Origin: an uncultured Bacteroidales bacterium
GTDB lineage: Bacteria; Bacteroidota; Bacteroidia; Bacteroidales; UBA932
NCBI GenBank assembly: GCA_944322585.1
Contig: CALUPB010000025.1
Span: forward strand, 1-36,568
Direction: 5' to 3'
Length of the DNA: 36,568 nt
Shown here: piece after piece, positions 1 to 7,822 of the stretch
How positions within the stretch are numbered: position 1 is the first letter of the stretch
Layout of the letters: each line of letters begins with the position of its first letter
Notes under the pieces: model-generated
What the model was told of the DNA's origin: nothing
Database searches by the model: none
What the model saw: the letters and a program-made list of their open reading frames with translations, nothing else
Made by a program: the position numbers and the translations under genes

Positions 1-2
1 GT

Positions 3-176
3 GCCCGCCGCGCTTTCCTTGTCGGTTACGACCGCAGCGTGCCGAAGCTCCGCCAAGCCAGCCACTGCATCGGGTGCAACCAGTGTTCGCCCGACTGTCC
101 GCAAGGCATCGACATCCCCAAGGAGATGCAACGGATTGACCACTTTGTGGAACGGTTGAAGCAAGATAATTTATAG
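3..176 (+). CDS. C-terminal end of a 4Fe-4S aldo/keto reductase-like protein (partial)
   Basis: The last 57 codons of a gene that begins left of the window. The visible tail has four cysteines spaced CxxCxxCxxxCP (residues 22, 25, 28 and 32 of the fragment), the classic ligand set of one 4Fe-4S cluster. They are followed by GIDIP and an amphipathic helix ending in VERLK. This arrangement, a ferredoxin-like cluster motif ending shortly before the stop, is known from the COG1453-type aldo/keto reductases common in Bacteroidales, which I think is the best match. The catalytic barrel is not visible, so another Fe-S oxidoreductase cannot be excluded. The gene ends with TAG at 174-176, and no terminator is obvious directly after it. 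Confidence 0.6.
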   Translation, partial: ARRAFLVGYDRSVPKLRQASHCIGCNQCSPDCPQGIDIPKEMQRIDHFVERLKQDNL

Positions 177-240
177 CGACATTATTTCATTGTTTACTTC
201 GGGAAATCTTTTCCAAAACTTCAGTTTATATTTTTCTGAA

Positions 241-525
241 ATGAGTAATAATGTCTCTGCTGTCTGGGGTAGTGAACATGATATGTCATCGAATGGTTTT
301 CTTAAATCGTTGTGGATAATATTGGGAATTTCACTGTTCGTTTACATAGTGACAAAAGTCGTATATCAAACGGACAAGTCCATGCAGACAGTCGGTCAAC
401 CGGAAAACGGGCAGACAAAGGAAGCAGGATACATCAGGATAAACATTAAAAGTGTCTGCCCTGTGCCTGAAACGGCTCATGTATCTGTTTTCTTTCAGCA
501 ATCATATTTGCAGAATAAATTGTAG
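241..525 (+). CDS. Possible small single-pass membrane protein
   Basis: An open frame of 94 codons if the ATG at 241 is used; the same frame stays open upstream to about 190. A hydrophobic stretch (about residues 20-38, LWIILGISLFVYIVTKVVY) followed by a positively charged region suggests one membrane helix with the N terminus outside. I recognise no family. The stop codon lies inside a TAnnTTTG promoter-like box (523-530) for the next gene. Codon choice is not clearly that of the neighbours, so this may be a chance frame in an otherwise gene-free gap of about 380 bases. Confidence 0.3.
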   Translation: MSNNVSAVWGSEHDMSSNGFLKSLWIILGISLFVYIVTKVVYQTDKSMQTVGQPENGQTKEAGYIRINIKSVCPVPETAHVSVFFQQSYLQNKL

Positions 526-530
526 CTTTG
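523..530 (+). promoter_or_regulatory. Candidate -7 box (TAGCTTTG) for the membrane protein gene
   Basis: The octamer fits the Bacteroidetes TAnnTTTG -7 element and lies 28 bases before the ATG at 558. A TTTG at 507-510 is present but only 12 bases away, not the usual 19 to 21, so the -33 match is poor. Confidence 0.35.
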
Positions 531-557
531 TATCCGTTATAATTACGGAATGAAGGT

Positions 558-1733
558 ATGAAGAATGTAATTGGAATTTTCCTCTGTCTTTGTTTGTCCG
601 TGATCTGCGGAGCCGGTCTTTATGCCCAGGACGGCACATATTCCGTTAAGGCCAAGGCAGGCAGGATCGCCGTTTACAATCATGACGATGAAGTGATCGG
701 CTACCTCCGCCGTGGTGACAGGATATATGTAACGATGTTTCACCAACCGTTACAGCAGGCGGACGGGTCTTATTCCGAGCCGGTCACTTTTGTAGAATAT
801 GACGGAGAAGAAGGATACATACTTCTGGGATCGCCGGATTGGCTGCAGCCTGTCGGTCAGGACGTCGCCGGAGATCCGGGAGCTGAAGGAGAGGATGCGG
901 CATCGGGACATCCTCTCAGACCTCTGATACTGATGTCTCTTGGAAGTATAATCATGCTGTTTGCAGTGGCCAGGCCTGTCAGTGTCATAGAGTGGAGGAT
1001 CAGGGACTGTATGAAAAACAGGGGAGTCGCGATGCTTTTGGGTGCCGTGGCTCTGGTATGGTGTCTTGCAGGCCTGTATTTGGTCTATATGTACGAGGAC
1101 CGGTCCTGGTTGGGCAGATGGCAGGATATCGGTTTGTTGAAAATGCTCGGAGGCATGCTGCTTATGGCAGTCTGGCTGCTGGCCCAGCTGACTTTTCTCA
1201 ATGTAGTTGTATCCGGCATTGCAGGCATGTACAGATCGAATTATTGCTATTACGATAACGGGATGTCCTTTCTCGTGACATTTGTGGGGACGTGGATCAT
1301 CATTGTTGCCGGCACATGGGACATAAGCTGGAAATTATATATTCAGCTTGCGATAGCCGGAGCTGTCCTGGTTTATCTGTGCTTCAATCTGAGGCATGTA
1401 TTCAGCCAGCGCGGCATATTGCCCGGACTGATGATACTTCTGATTGTCGTTACCGGGGTCTCCCCGCTATGTTATGTAGCATTGGAAGTCTTAAACAGGA
1501 TACTCGAGATCATGACCGTGTTGTACATTGTCAAATTCGTGATCGACGGATTGCACCACAGCCGGTTCATTATCTTTGAACGCAAGACGGATGAGATCGT
1601 GGATTATTTCGATCCGGAGACGGGCAAGAGTCGCCGGCTCTATAAAGACGGGAACAACGGTTATGTTGATTATTCCGACGGGTCATATTGGGGCAGGAGC
1701 AGTGACGGAAGTTTCTTTAACCGTTTCAGTTAG
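558..1733 (+). CDS. Polytopic membrane protein with exported SH3-like N-terminal region
   Basis: A 391-residue protein. A signal-like segment at residues 1-23 ends in LYAQ. It is followed by about 100 polar residues that look like a small beta-rich, SH3-type exported domain (residues ~28-95, with GRIAVYNHDDEVIGYLRRGD). Five to seven hydrophobic helices follow between ~120 and 330. The tail is tyrosine-, glycine- and aspartate-rich (ETGKSRRLYKDGNNGYVDYSDG), possibly cytoplasmic repeats of a YKDG/YSDG type. I do not recognise a named family. The gene is convergent with the MATE gene, with only 32 bases between the stops. An envelope role is all that can be inferred. Confidence 0.7.
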   Translation: MKNVIGIFLCLCLSVICGAGLYAQDGTYSVKAKAGRIAVYNHDDEVIGYLRRGDRIYVTMFHQPLQQADGSYSEPVTFVEYDGEEGYILLGSPDWLQPVGQDVAGDPGAEGEDAASGHPLRPLILMSLGSIIMLFAVARPVSVIEWRIRDCMKNRGVAMLLGAVALVWCLAGLYLVYMYEDRSWLGRWQDIGLLKMLGGMLLMAVWLLAQLTFLNVVVSGIAGMYRSNYCYYDNGMSFLVTFVGTWIIIVAGTWDISWKLYIQLAIAGAVLVYLCFNLRHVFSQRGILPGLMILLIVVTGVSPLCYVALEVLNRILEIMTVLYIVKFVIDGLHHSRFIIFERKTDEIVDYFDPETGKSRRLYKDGNNGYVDYSDGSYWGRSSDGSFFNRFS

Positions 1734-1765
1734 GCTTTTGCGCGTTGTGCCGCTCATTGTCAGGA

Positions 1766-3109
1766 TCAGCAGGAGCCGTGGCGGATATTCTTTTCGATCT
1801 GCCGGACTTTGCTCCTGAAGCGGATGTAGTAGAAGATGCCGGCGACCGTCAGGCCTACAGGGAAACCGAGCCAGACCCCGACAGTCCCGAGTCCGGCCTT
1901 GAAGCCGAGCAGGTATGCGGTCGGTATGGCGATTATGTAATAGCTTATGAATGCCATGAGCATTATGGGTTTTACATCCTGTATCCCGCGCAGGGCATTG
2001 CAGAAGCACAGCTGCAGTCCGTCTCCGAACTGGTAGGAAAACAGTACGAAAAGCAGTGAGAGCGCGATGGACGAAACTTCCGGAGAGTCTGTAAACAGAC
2101 CGACAATCCCGTAACGGAAAAGGTATATCAGTACGCAGAACGTGGCGGATACACCCAATATGAGCATGTATCCCCTTGTCGCATATTGTCTTACGCCGGC
2201 GTAGTCTTTCTGTCCGTATGCGTTGCTGACAAGAATCGAGACGGATGACGCAAGTCCCATCATCAGCAGAAAGCATATCTGCGATATGGTGAGTGTCACC
2301 TGGTGGGCGGCAAGTGCCGTGGCTCCTATCCATCCTACCATGATGGCGCTGACAGTGAATGTGGATGTCTCCATTCCGGTCTGGAGTGCAAGAGGGTAGC
2401 TCATGCCGAAAAGTTTCCTGATGCCGGACATGGAGACTGCGGCTGTCCTGAATGCGATGGAATACTGTATGAAACGGGCAGATTTCATGATATACAGGAG
2501 GAAGACTGCAAACATTACGATTCTTGAAACCAATGTGCTGATCCCGGCTCCGAGAAGTCCCATTTCCGGGAATCCTGCCTTGCCGTATATCAGTACCCAG
2601 TTGCCGATGATATTGAGTATGTTGCCTCCCATGAGCAGGACCATCGATACCACAGGCTGGCAGATGCCGTCTGTGAACTGTTTTAAAGTATTGAACCCCA
2701 TGGCGAACAGCGTTGAAACGGCGACAACGGCGTAATAAGGCCTTATCAGCGGCAGCAGGGCTTCATCCTGACCGAATTTGTCTAAAAACAGGTATATTAT
2801 TGCCATCAGAGCCAGTGCGGCCACAGCGACTGTTGCGTTCAGGACAATGCTGTTCTTCAGCAGCTTTCCTATTCCGTCCGTATCCCGCAAACCGAACCGT
2901 GCACCTATCAGTGGCGTCAGCCCGTTGGCAAAGCCGAGTTCGGTGATTATAAAGAAGTTTATGAGGCCGTTCACGAAAGATGACGCCGCAAGGTCATTGA
3001 CCCCGTACCATCCTATCATTATATTGTCCGCAAAGCTCAGTATTACCGTACAGGCCTGCCCGAGCATTATCGGTATCCCTATTTTCAGCAGTTCTCCTGT
3101 TTTTCCCAT
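1766..3109 (-). CDS. MATE family multidrug/toxin efflux transporter
   Basis: A 447-residue protein with about 12 hydrophobic helices and the two-lobe layout of the MatE family (NorM/DinF type), which exports cationic drugs or metabolites in exchange for Na+ or H+. The N terminus LLKIGIPIMLGQ and the second-lobe ETSTFTVSAIMVGWIGATALAAHQ region are typical. The frame stays open 38 codons further upstream. I chose the ATG at 3107-3109 because AGGAGG sits directly before it and because the extra N-terminal residues are hydrophilic and atypical. A well-formed Bacteroidetes promoter lies upstream at 3153-3183. The gene appears to be monocistronic, and its natural substrate cannot be read from sequence. 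Confidence 0.93.
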   Translation of the reverse strand: MGKTGELLKIGIPIMLGQACTVILSFADNIMIGWYGVNDLAASSFVNGLINFFIITELGFANGLTPLIGARFGLRDTDGIGKLLKNSIVLNATVAVAALALMAIIYLFLDKFGQDEALLPLIRPYYAVVAVSTLFAMGFNTLKQFTDGICQPVVSMVLLMGGNILNIIGNWVLIYGKAGFPEMGLLGAGISTLVSRIVMFAVFLLYIMKSARFIQYSIAFRTAAVSMSGIRKLFGMSYPLALQTGMETSTFTVSAIMVGWIGATALAAHQVTLTISQICFLLMMGLASSVSILVSNAYGQKDYAGVRQYATRGYMLILGVSATFCVLIYLFRYGIVGLFTDSPEVSSIALSLLFVLFSYQFGDGLQLCFCNALRGIQDVKPIMLMAFISYYIIAIPTAYLLGFKAGLGTVGVWLGFPVGLTVAGIFYYIRFRSKVRQIEKNIRHGSC

Positions 3110-3152
3110 ATGTTCCTCCTTACGGAAACTGTCGTTTTCCCGGAAAAGGCTG

Positions 3153-3183
3153 CAAAAATACTCTTTTCTCCGGATATGGCAAA
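3153..3183 (-). promoter_or_regulatory. Promoter of the MATE gene (-33 TTTG, N19, -7 TATTTTTG)
   Basis: On the minus strand TTTG (3183-3180) is followed by exactly 19 bases and then TATTTTTG (3160-3153). This is a full match to the Bacteroidetes sigma-ABfr consensus. It leaves a leader of roughly 40 bases before the ATG at 3109 that includes the AGGAGG ribosome site. Confidence 0.75.
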
Positions 3184-3335
3184 CAACAGACTCCGGACGC
3201 CATATCCATCCTGCTGTTAGCAAGACGGTATAATCGGGACATGCATTTCCAGGACGAGGATGAAGGGCAATGTCCCTTCGGGAAACGGATGCCCGGAAGA
3301 GGGTTCATAAGAGTGGATAAAGAGGAGGCAGTACC

Positions 3336-3373
3336 AATAGAAAAGGGGCCGGCCCGTATTGCGGACAGCCCCT
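3336..3373 (-). terminator. Candidate terminator downstream of gdhA
   Basis: On the minus strand AGGGGC pairs with GCCCCT, with an inner CCG/CGG pairing across a CAATA loop. The stem is followed by TTTTCTATT. It lies about 110 bases past the gdhA stop, beyond dispersed repeat copy A. The stem has internal mismatches, so termination strength is uncertain. Confidence 0.45.
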
Positions 3374-3380
3374 GAATCAT

Positions 3381-3460
3381 TTTTACTTGTTTTTCCACGA
3401 GGTCAACCCCGATCGCTCTCTTGGATATTCGATTCTCAGAGAGATATCAAACCTTTTGGG
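3381..3460. repeat. Dispersed intergenic repeat, copy A
   Basis: An approximately 80-base segment that recurs in the same orientation at 21171-21249. The most conserved parts are ATATTCGATTCTCAGAGAG (3425-3443) and TCAAACCTTTTGGG (3447-3460), separated by 3 bases in both copies, plus a T-rich start (CTTGTTTTTCC). Both copies sit just after a GC-rich stem-loop and 3' of genes. It is non-coding as far as I can see. The rest of the 3110-3482 gap holds only the MATE promoter, the gdhA terminator candidate and unremarkable sequence. Confidence 0.7.
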
Positions 3461-3482
3461 TAGCCCTCTTTAATGTCAGGCG

Positions 3483-4817
3483 TTACAGGATACCCTGCTC
3501 CATCATTGCCGTCGCGACTTTCATGAAGCCTGACACATTGGCGCCCTTGACATAATTGACATAACCGTCAGCCTGGGTCCCGTATTTGACACACTGGCTG
3601 TGGATGTTCTCCATTATGCTCTTGAGTTTGTTGTCCACTTCCTCACTGCTCCAGCTGAGTTTCTGGGAATTCTGGGTCATTTCGAGCCCGGATACGGACA
3701 CGCCTCCGGCATTGGCCGCCTTCCCCGGTGCATAGAGAATTCTTGCGTTCAGGAAGGCATCGATGGCTTCCGGTGTGGAAGGCATGTTGGCTCCTTCGGA
3801 TACGGCAAAGCATCCGTTCGCGAGAAGCGTCCTTGCTTCCTCTCCGTTGATCTCGTTCTGTGTGGCACTCGGCATGGCGATGTCGCATTTCTCTCCCCAC
3901 GGACGTGCGCCCTCAACATATTTGCACCCGTATTTTGCCGCATATTCCCTGATACGTCCTCTCTCTACATTCTTAAGATGCATTATATAGTCGAGCTTCT
4001 CGCGGCTGATGCCGTCAGGGTCATAGATATAGCCATTCGAATCCGACATGGTGACGACCTTGGCTCCGAGGCTGATAAGTTTTTCTGCAGTATACTGGGC
4101 CACATTACCTGAACCGGAGATGCATACGGTCTTGCCTTCAAGGGCTATCCCTTTGGTGGCGAGCATCTGCTGGAGGAAATAGACATTCCCGTAGCCCGTA
4201 GCTTCCGGACGCATGAGCGACCCTCCGAAAGTGATGCCTTTCCCGGTAAAAGTGCCGGTGTGCTCCCGTGCGAGCTTCTTGTACATCCCGAACATGTATC
4301 CTACTTCACGTCCGCCTACGCCGATGTCGCCTGCAGGCACGTCGGTCTCCGGACCGATATGGCGCCACAGTTCAAGGATGAAGGCCTGGCAGAAACGCAT
4401 GATTTCATCATCGGATTTGCCTTTCGGATTGAAGTCGGAACCTCCCTTGGCGCCTCCCATCGGAAGGGTGGTGAGTGCATTCTTGAAAGTCTGTTCGAAA
4501 GCGAGGAATTTCAGGATTGACTGGTTCACGGATGCGTGGAACCTGATGCCTCCCTTGTAAGGGCCGATGGCACAGTTGTGCTGTACCCTGTAGCCCATGT
4601 TGGTCTGTACGCGGCCGTAGTCATCCGTCCATGTCACACGGAAAGACACGATTCTGTCCGGGATGCAGAGACGTTCGATAAGATTGTACTCCTCGAACTC
4701 AGGATGCTGGTTGTACACGTCTTCGATGCTTGCCAGGACTTCTGAGACTGCCTGGTGATACTCCGGCTCATTGGGAAATCTCCTCTTGAGCTCGTTCAGA
4801 ACTTCATTTGAATTCAT
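3483..4817 (-). CDS. gdhA: NADP-specific glutamate dehydrogenase
   Basis: A 444-residue enzyme of the hexameric family I glutamate dehydrogenases. It interconverts 2-oxoglutarate plus ammonia and glutamate and is the main ammonia-assimilation route in many Bacteroidales. The dehydrogenase domain shows GPYKGGIRF (85-93), PMGGAKGGSDF with catalytic Lys124, and PAGDIGVGGRE with catalytic Asp164. The Rossmann domain follows with GSGNVA at 235-240. Length and the KGKSD segment match the biosynthetic NADP type. The gene is divergent from the OmpA gene, with 132 bases between starts. A minus-strand TAACTTTG box at 4856-4863 lies about 39 bases before the ATG. Downstream are a dispersed repeat and a terminator candidate. 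Confidence 0.97.
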   Translation of the reverse strand: MNSNEVLNELKRRFPNEPEYHQAVSEVLASIEDVYNQHPEFEEYNLIERLCIPDRIVSFRVTWTDDYGRVQTNMGYRVQHNCAIGPYKGGIRFHASVNQSILKFLAFEQTFKNALTTLPMGGAKGGSDFNPKGKSDDEIMRFCQAFILELWRHIGPETDVPAGDIGVGGREVGYMFGMYKKLAREHTGTFTGKGITFGGSLMRPEATGYGNVYFLQQMLATKGIALEGKTVCISGSGNVAQYTAEKLISLGAKVVTMSDSNGYIYDPDGISREKLDYIMHLKNVERGRIREYAAKYGCKYVEGARPWGEKCDIAMPSATQNEINGEEARTLLANGCFAVSEGANMPSTPEAIDAFLNARILYAPGKAANAGGVSVSGLEMTQNSQKLSWSSEEVDNKLKSIMENIHSQCVKYGTQADGYVNYVKGANVSGFMKVATAMMEQGIL

Positions 4818-4855
4818 CTTGGGGAAATTGTTAAGTTGTTTTTAAATACCGCTTA

Positions 4856-4863
4856 CAAAGTTA
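4856..4863 (-). promoter_or_regulatory. -7 box TAACTTTG for gdhA
   Basis: This is an exact TAnnTTTG match on the minus strand, 39 bases before the gdhA ATG. The -33 region is only T-rich, without a clear TTTG at 19 to 21 bases. It shares the 132-base divergent region with the OmpA promoter. Confidence 0.5.
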
Positions 4864-4888
4864 GAAAAAATTCTTTTAAGAAAAAACA

Positions 4889-4918
4889 TTGTCAATGCAG
4901 ATAATTTGTTTATCTTTG
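4889..4918 (+). promoter_or_regulatory. Promoter of the OmpA-family gene (TTG, N19, TATCTTTG)
   Basis: TTG at 4889-4891, 19 bases, then TATCTTTG at 4911-4918: a good Bacteroidetes promoter. The start codon is at 4950, so the leader is about 25 bases. Confidence 0.7.
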
Positions 4919-4949
4919 TCACTTGTTGTGTGTAGTTTAGTTCATTACT

Positions 4950-6197
4950 ATGAAAACTTGTAAATTTATTTTTTCCGGGTTGCTTGTTGCAGCTTTGAGT
5001 GTTGTTTCCGTTGCGGTTTCGGCGCAGGAGAACGGAAACAGGGATTCGCTTGACCGTATCGTCAGAGGTCCATATGAGACCAATGGCATATGGGACAACT
5101 GGTTTATAGGTGTCGGAGGAGGCATCAATCTTTTTGAGGACGGATGGTTCAGTGCAGGTTCCCACAAGACGAGGATAGCGCCTGCTTTGGATGTCAATAT
5201 AGGTAAATGGTTTACTCCGAGCGTCGGTGCCCGCGTAGGTTACAGCGGACTCAGGGCGAACGGTTGGAGTGCTGCCGGAACCGTGTATGCCACCGAGTTC
5301 AATGATGCGAAGAACATGTTCAAGGAAAAGGTCAATTTCGCATATGTACACGGTGATGTAATGTGGAATATCTCCAATGCTTTCAGCGGATATAAGGAAA
5401 CGAGGTTCTGGAATGTGGTTCCTTATGTGAGTGCCGGACTCCTTCACGGATACGGTGCAGCCGGAGTCGCAGCGAAGAACAACCAGTTTGCAGTCGGAGC
5501 CGGTATCTATAACACGCTTCGTCTGAGCAACAGGGTCAATCTTACTCTCGATGCCCGCCAGCTTATTTTCAAGGGTACATTCAACGGCAATGCGGGAGGA
5601 GTCGCTGCTATGAGCAGCGTTTCCGTAGGTGTGGCTGTCAATCTTGGAAAGACCAACTGGAAACGTGCCGTCAATGTCCCTGCCGGATATGCACCGTACA
5701 GTGTGGCTGCGGTCACTGCCCTGAAGGATGATTCGGCAAAGTATGCGGAGCAGGCTGAAGCCTTGGCTAAGGAGAAAGAGGCTCTTGCAGCTGAAAACGA
5801 AGCCCTGAAGGCAGAGAACGAGGCTCTTGAAGATGCTCTGGCTGCTGCGGAAGGCAAGAAGCTGACCGTATCTCCTGGTGCGGTATTCTTTACCATAGGC
5901 AGGACGGAACTCGATTCGAGGGAACTTTATCACCTTGATTTCTATATTAAGAACGTCATTGAGCAGGATGCTGACGCTACATTCGTCCTGACCGGTTATG
6001 CCGACAAGGATACCGGCGGAAAGAAACGCAACCAGTACCTGAGCGAGAAGAGGGTAGAGTACGTACTTGATGTCCTCCGTACAAAATATAATGTCAGCGA
6101 AGACCGCCTGATTGTGAGGGCAGTGGGAGCAGAATCGACATTCATTGAAGGACAGCCGGAACTCAACCGCTGCGTTGTTCTTGAGTATGCGGAATAA
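4950..6197 (+). CDS. OmpA family outer membrane beta-barrel protein
   Basis: A 415-residue protein. A signal peptide (residues 1-25, ending VSAQ) leads into an N-terminal membrane barrel (roughly 35-245, alternating strands with many Gly/aromatic residues). A strongly heptad-like coiled-coil linker follows (about 263-302, repeats of EALAAENEALKAENEAL). The protein ends with an OmpA C-terminal peptidoglycan-binding domain (about 305-415, including TGYADKDTGGKKRNQYLSEKR). It should anchor the outer membrane to peptidoglycan and is likely abundant, consistent with its own promoter and a strong terminator right after the stop. Similar Bacteroidetes proteins are common; pore activity is inferred only. 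Confidence 0.93.
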   Translation: MKTCKFIFSGLLVAALSVVSVAVSAQENGNRDSLDRIVRGPYETNGIWDNWFIGVGGGINLFEDGWFSAGSHKTRIAPALDVNIGKWFTPSVGARVGYSGLRANGWSAAGTVYATEFNDAKNMFKEKVNFAYVHGDVMWNISNAFSGYKETRFWNVVPYVSAGLLHGYGAAGVAAKNNQFAVGAGIYNTLRLSNRVNLTLDARQLIFKGTFNGNAGGVAAMSSVSVGVAVNLGKTNWKRAVNVPAGYAPYSVAAVTALKDDSAKYAEQAEALAKEKEALAAENEALKAENEALEDALAAAEGKKLTVSPGAVFFTIGRTELDSRELYHLDFYIKNVIEQDADATFVLTGYADKDTGGKKRNQYLSEKRVEYVLDVLRTKYNVSEDRLIVRAVGAESTFIEGQPELNRCVVLEYAE

Positions 6198-6219
6198 TTA
6201 TTGATTAGCCGATAGAGAC

Positions 6220-6254
6220 AGGCTGGGTCCGACAGGTTCGGATCCAGCCTTTTA
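6220..6254 (+). terminator. Rho-independent terminator of the OmpA gene
   Basis: A 13-base stem (6220-6232 with 6238-6250, one G-U pair) around the loop CAGGT, followed by TTTATT. It lies 22 bases after the stop codon. Confidence 0.88.
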
Positions 6255-6377
6255 TTATGGCTTTTCTGTCAGGCCGTGCCGGCGGCAAGTCCCTTCCGGG
6301 AGCGGGGTTGTGGAGGAAGTTGTATGATTTTGTCCAAATTTGAGACTATTGTGCTGCTTTTGCACGGATGAATGTTT

Positions 6378-6385
6378 TAAATTTG
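6378..6385 (+). promoter_or_regulatory. Candidate -7 box TAAATTTG for the DUF1080 operon
   Basis: A TAnnTTTG match 35 bases before the chosen ATG at 6420. TTTG motifs lie upstream, but none at the standard 19 to 21 base spacing. Confidence 0.4.
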
Positions 6386-6419
6386 TATCCGTTTGAATGA
6401 CCATATAATTGTAACACAT

Positions 6420-7766
6420 ATGAAAAAAATCTTTTTATCGCTGGTTTTCTGTCTGGCGGTCATGAATGCCCAGGCGCAGTGGCAGTCTCTTTTTAACGGC
6501 AAAAATCTGAAAGGATGGAAAATTTCCGGGGGAACGGCCGAATACTATGTGGAAGACGGGGCGATAACGGGTGTGAGTACGGAGGTGGACAACAGGAACA
6601 CTTTCCTTTACACGGATAGGGAGTACGGGGACTTTATCCTTGAATTCCTGTTCAGAATCGACGAGGACTTTACTTATTTCAATTCAGGAGTGCAGTTCAG
6701 GAGCCATTTCAGGGATGGAAGGATGTACGGTTACCAGTATGAGATAGACCCTACTTCAAGAGCGTGGACTGGCGGAATCTATGACGAGGCCAGGCTCGGA
6801 TGGCTCTATCCTCTGACAGTGAACCCTGAGGCACAGGCCGTTTTCCGTCATGGCGACTGGAACAAGGCGCGGATAGAGGCGGTCGGAAACAGGATCAGGA
6901 CATGGATAAACGGGGTGCCGGCAGCGGATGTCCTTGATGCCCAGGATGCATCCGGTTACATAGCGCTTCAGGTACATGCCGTGTACGACAATGAATCCGT
7001 AGGGAAAAAGATCAGCTGGAAAGATATCCGTATCATGACCGAAGGTCTTGAATATGAAGTCTCTCCGGAGACGGGAATAGTGCAGAAGAATTGCATCCCG
7101 AACACGATTTCCGAGCGTGAGGCGGCTGAAGGCTGGAAACTTCTCTGGGACGGAAAGACCACTGAGGGCTGGAGAAGCCATAAGGCTGCTGAATTCCCGT
7201 CCAGGGGCTGGCATATCGAGGACGGTATGCTGGTTGTGGAGAAGGCTGACGGAGCCGAATCAGGCAACGGCGGAGACATTATCACTGACAGGAAGTACCG
7301 CGATTTCGAGCTGACTTTCGATTTCAAACTGACAGAAGGGGCGAACAGCGGAGTCAAGTATTTCGTGAACCCTGATGTGAACAACGCCATGTCCGGTTCT
7401 TCTATCGGATGCGAGTTCCAGGTGCTGGATGACGAGAAGCATCCGGATGCGAAGCTCGGAGTCAACGGGAACAGGACCCTCGGGTCTCTCTATGACCTTA
7501 TCCCGGCCCCGGTCGACAAGCCTTTCCGTAAAGGTTTCTTCAACACCGGCAAGGTCGTGGTTCGCGGCAACCATGTGGAGCACTGGCTTAATGATGTTAA
7601 ATTGCTTGAATATGAGCGCAATAACCAGATGTGGGATGCTTTTGTAGACTACAGCAAATATAAGGACTGGGTCAACTTCGGTAATTTCGAGACAGGCCAT
7701 ATCCTTATCCAGGACCATGGGGACATGGTATATTACAAGAATATCAAGATCAGGGAACTTCTGTGA
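6420..7766 (+). CDS. Secreted protein with two DUF1080 (3-keto-glycoside hydrolase-like) domains
   Basis: A 448-residue exported protein. The signal peptide (residues 1-19, ending AQA) supports the ATG at 6420 rather than one 9 codons upstream. Two jelly-roll DUF1080 domains follow (about 22-205 and 230-448). Each starts with a W..LF(N/D)GK...GW pattern and each carries the GVQF/GVKYF and [16 protein letters not shown] core strands. DUF1080 proteins are known to cleave 3-keto-glycosides made by partner Gfo/Idh/MocA oxidoreductases. Such a partner follows 56 bases downstream and is also exported. I infer that the two act together in the periplasm on an unidentified glycoside. Which domain is catalytic cannot be decided from sequence alone. 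Confidence 0.88.
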   Translation: MKKIFLSLVFCLAVMNAQAQWQSLFNGKNLKGWKISGGTAEYYVEDGAITGVSTEVDNRNTFLYTDREYGDFILEFLFRIDEDFTYFNSGVQFRSHFRDGRMYGYQYEIDPTSRAWTGGIYDEARLGWLYPLTVNPEAQAVFRHGDWNKARIEAVGNRIRTWINGVPAADVLDAQDASGYIALQVHAVYDNESVGKKISWKDIRIMTEGLEYEVSPETGIVQKNCIPNTISEREAAEGWKLLWDGKTTEGWRSHKAAEFPSRGWHIEDGMLVVEKADGAESGNGGDIITDRKYRDFELTFDFKLTEGANSGVKYFVNPDVNNAMSGSSIGCEFQVLDDEKHPDAKLGVNGNRTLGSLYDLIPAPVDKPFRKGFFNTGKVVVRGNHVEHWLNDVKLLEYERNNQMWDAFVDYSKYKDWVNFGNFETGHILIQDHGDMVYYKNIKIRELL

Positions 7767-7822
7767 CGGTTGACGTGAAGCCTTTTGATTGAAAGCAATA
7801 ATCATAATAAAACGATAGAGAC

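Noticed and set aside
3120-3398. Minus-strand frame of 92 codons between the MATE gene and gdhA
   Set aside because: It runs through the MATE promoter and the gdhA terminator candidate, and looks like chance.
4842-5933. Long minus-strand open frame of about 360 codons
   Set aside because: It lies antisense to the OmpA-family gene, whose signal peptide, coiled coil and OmpA domain are clear; composition is that of a shadow frame.
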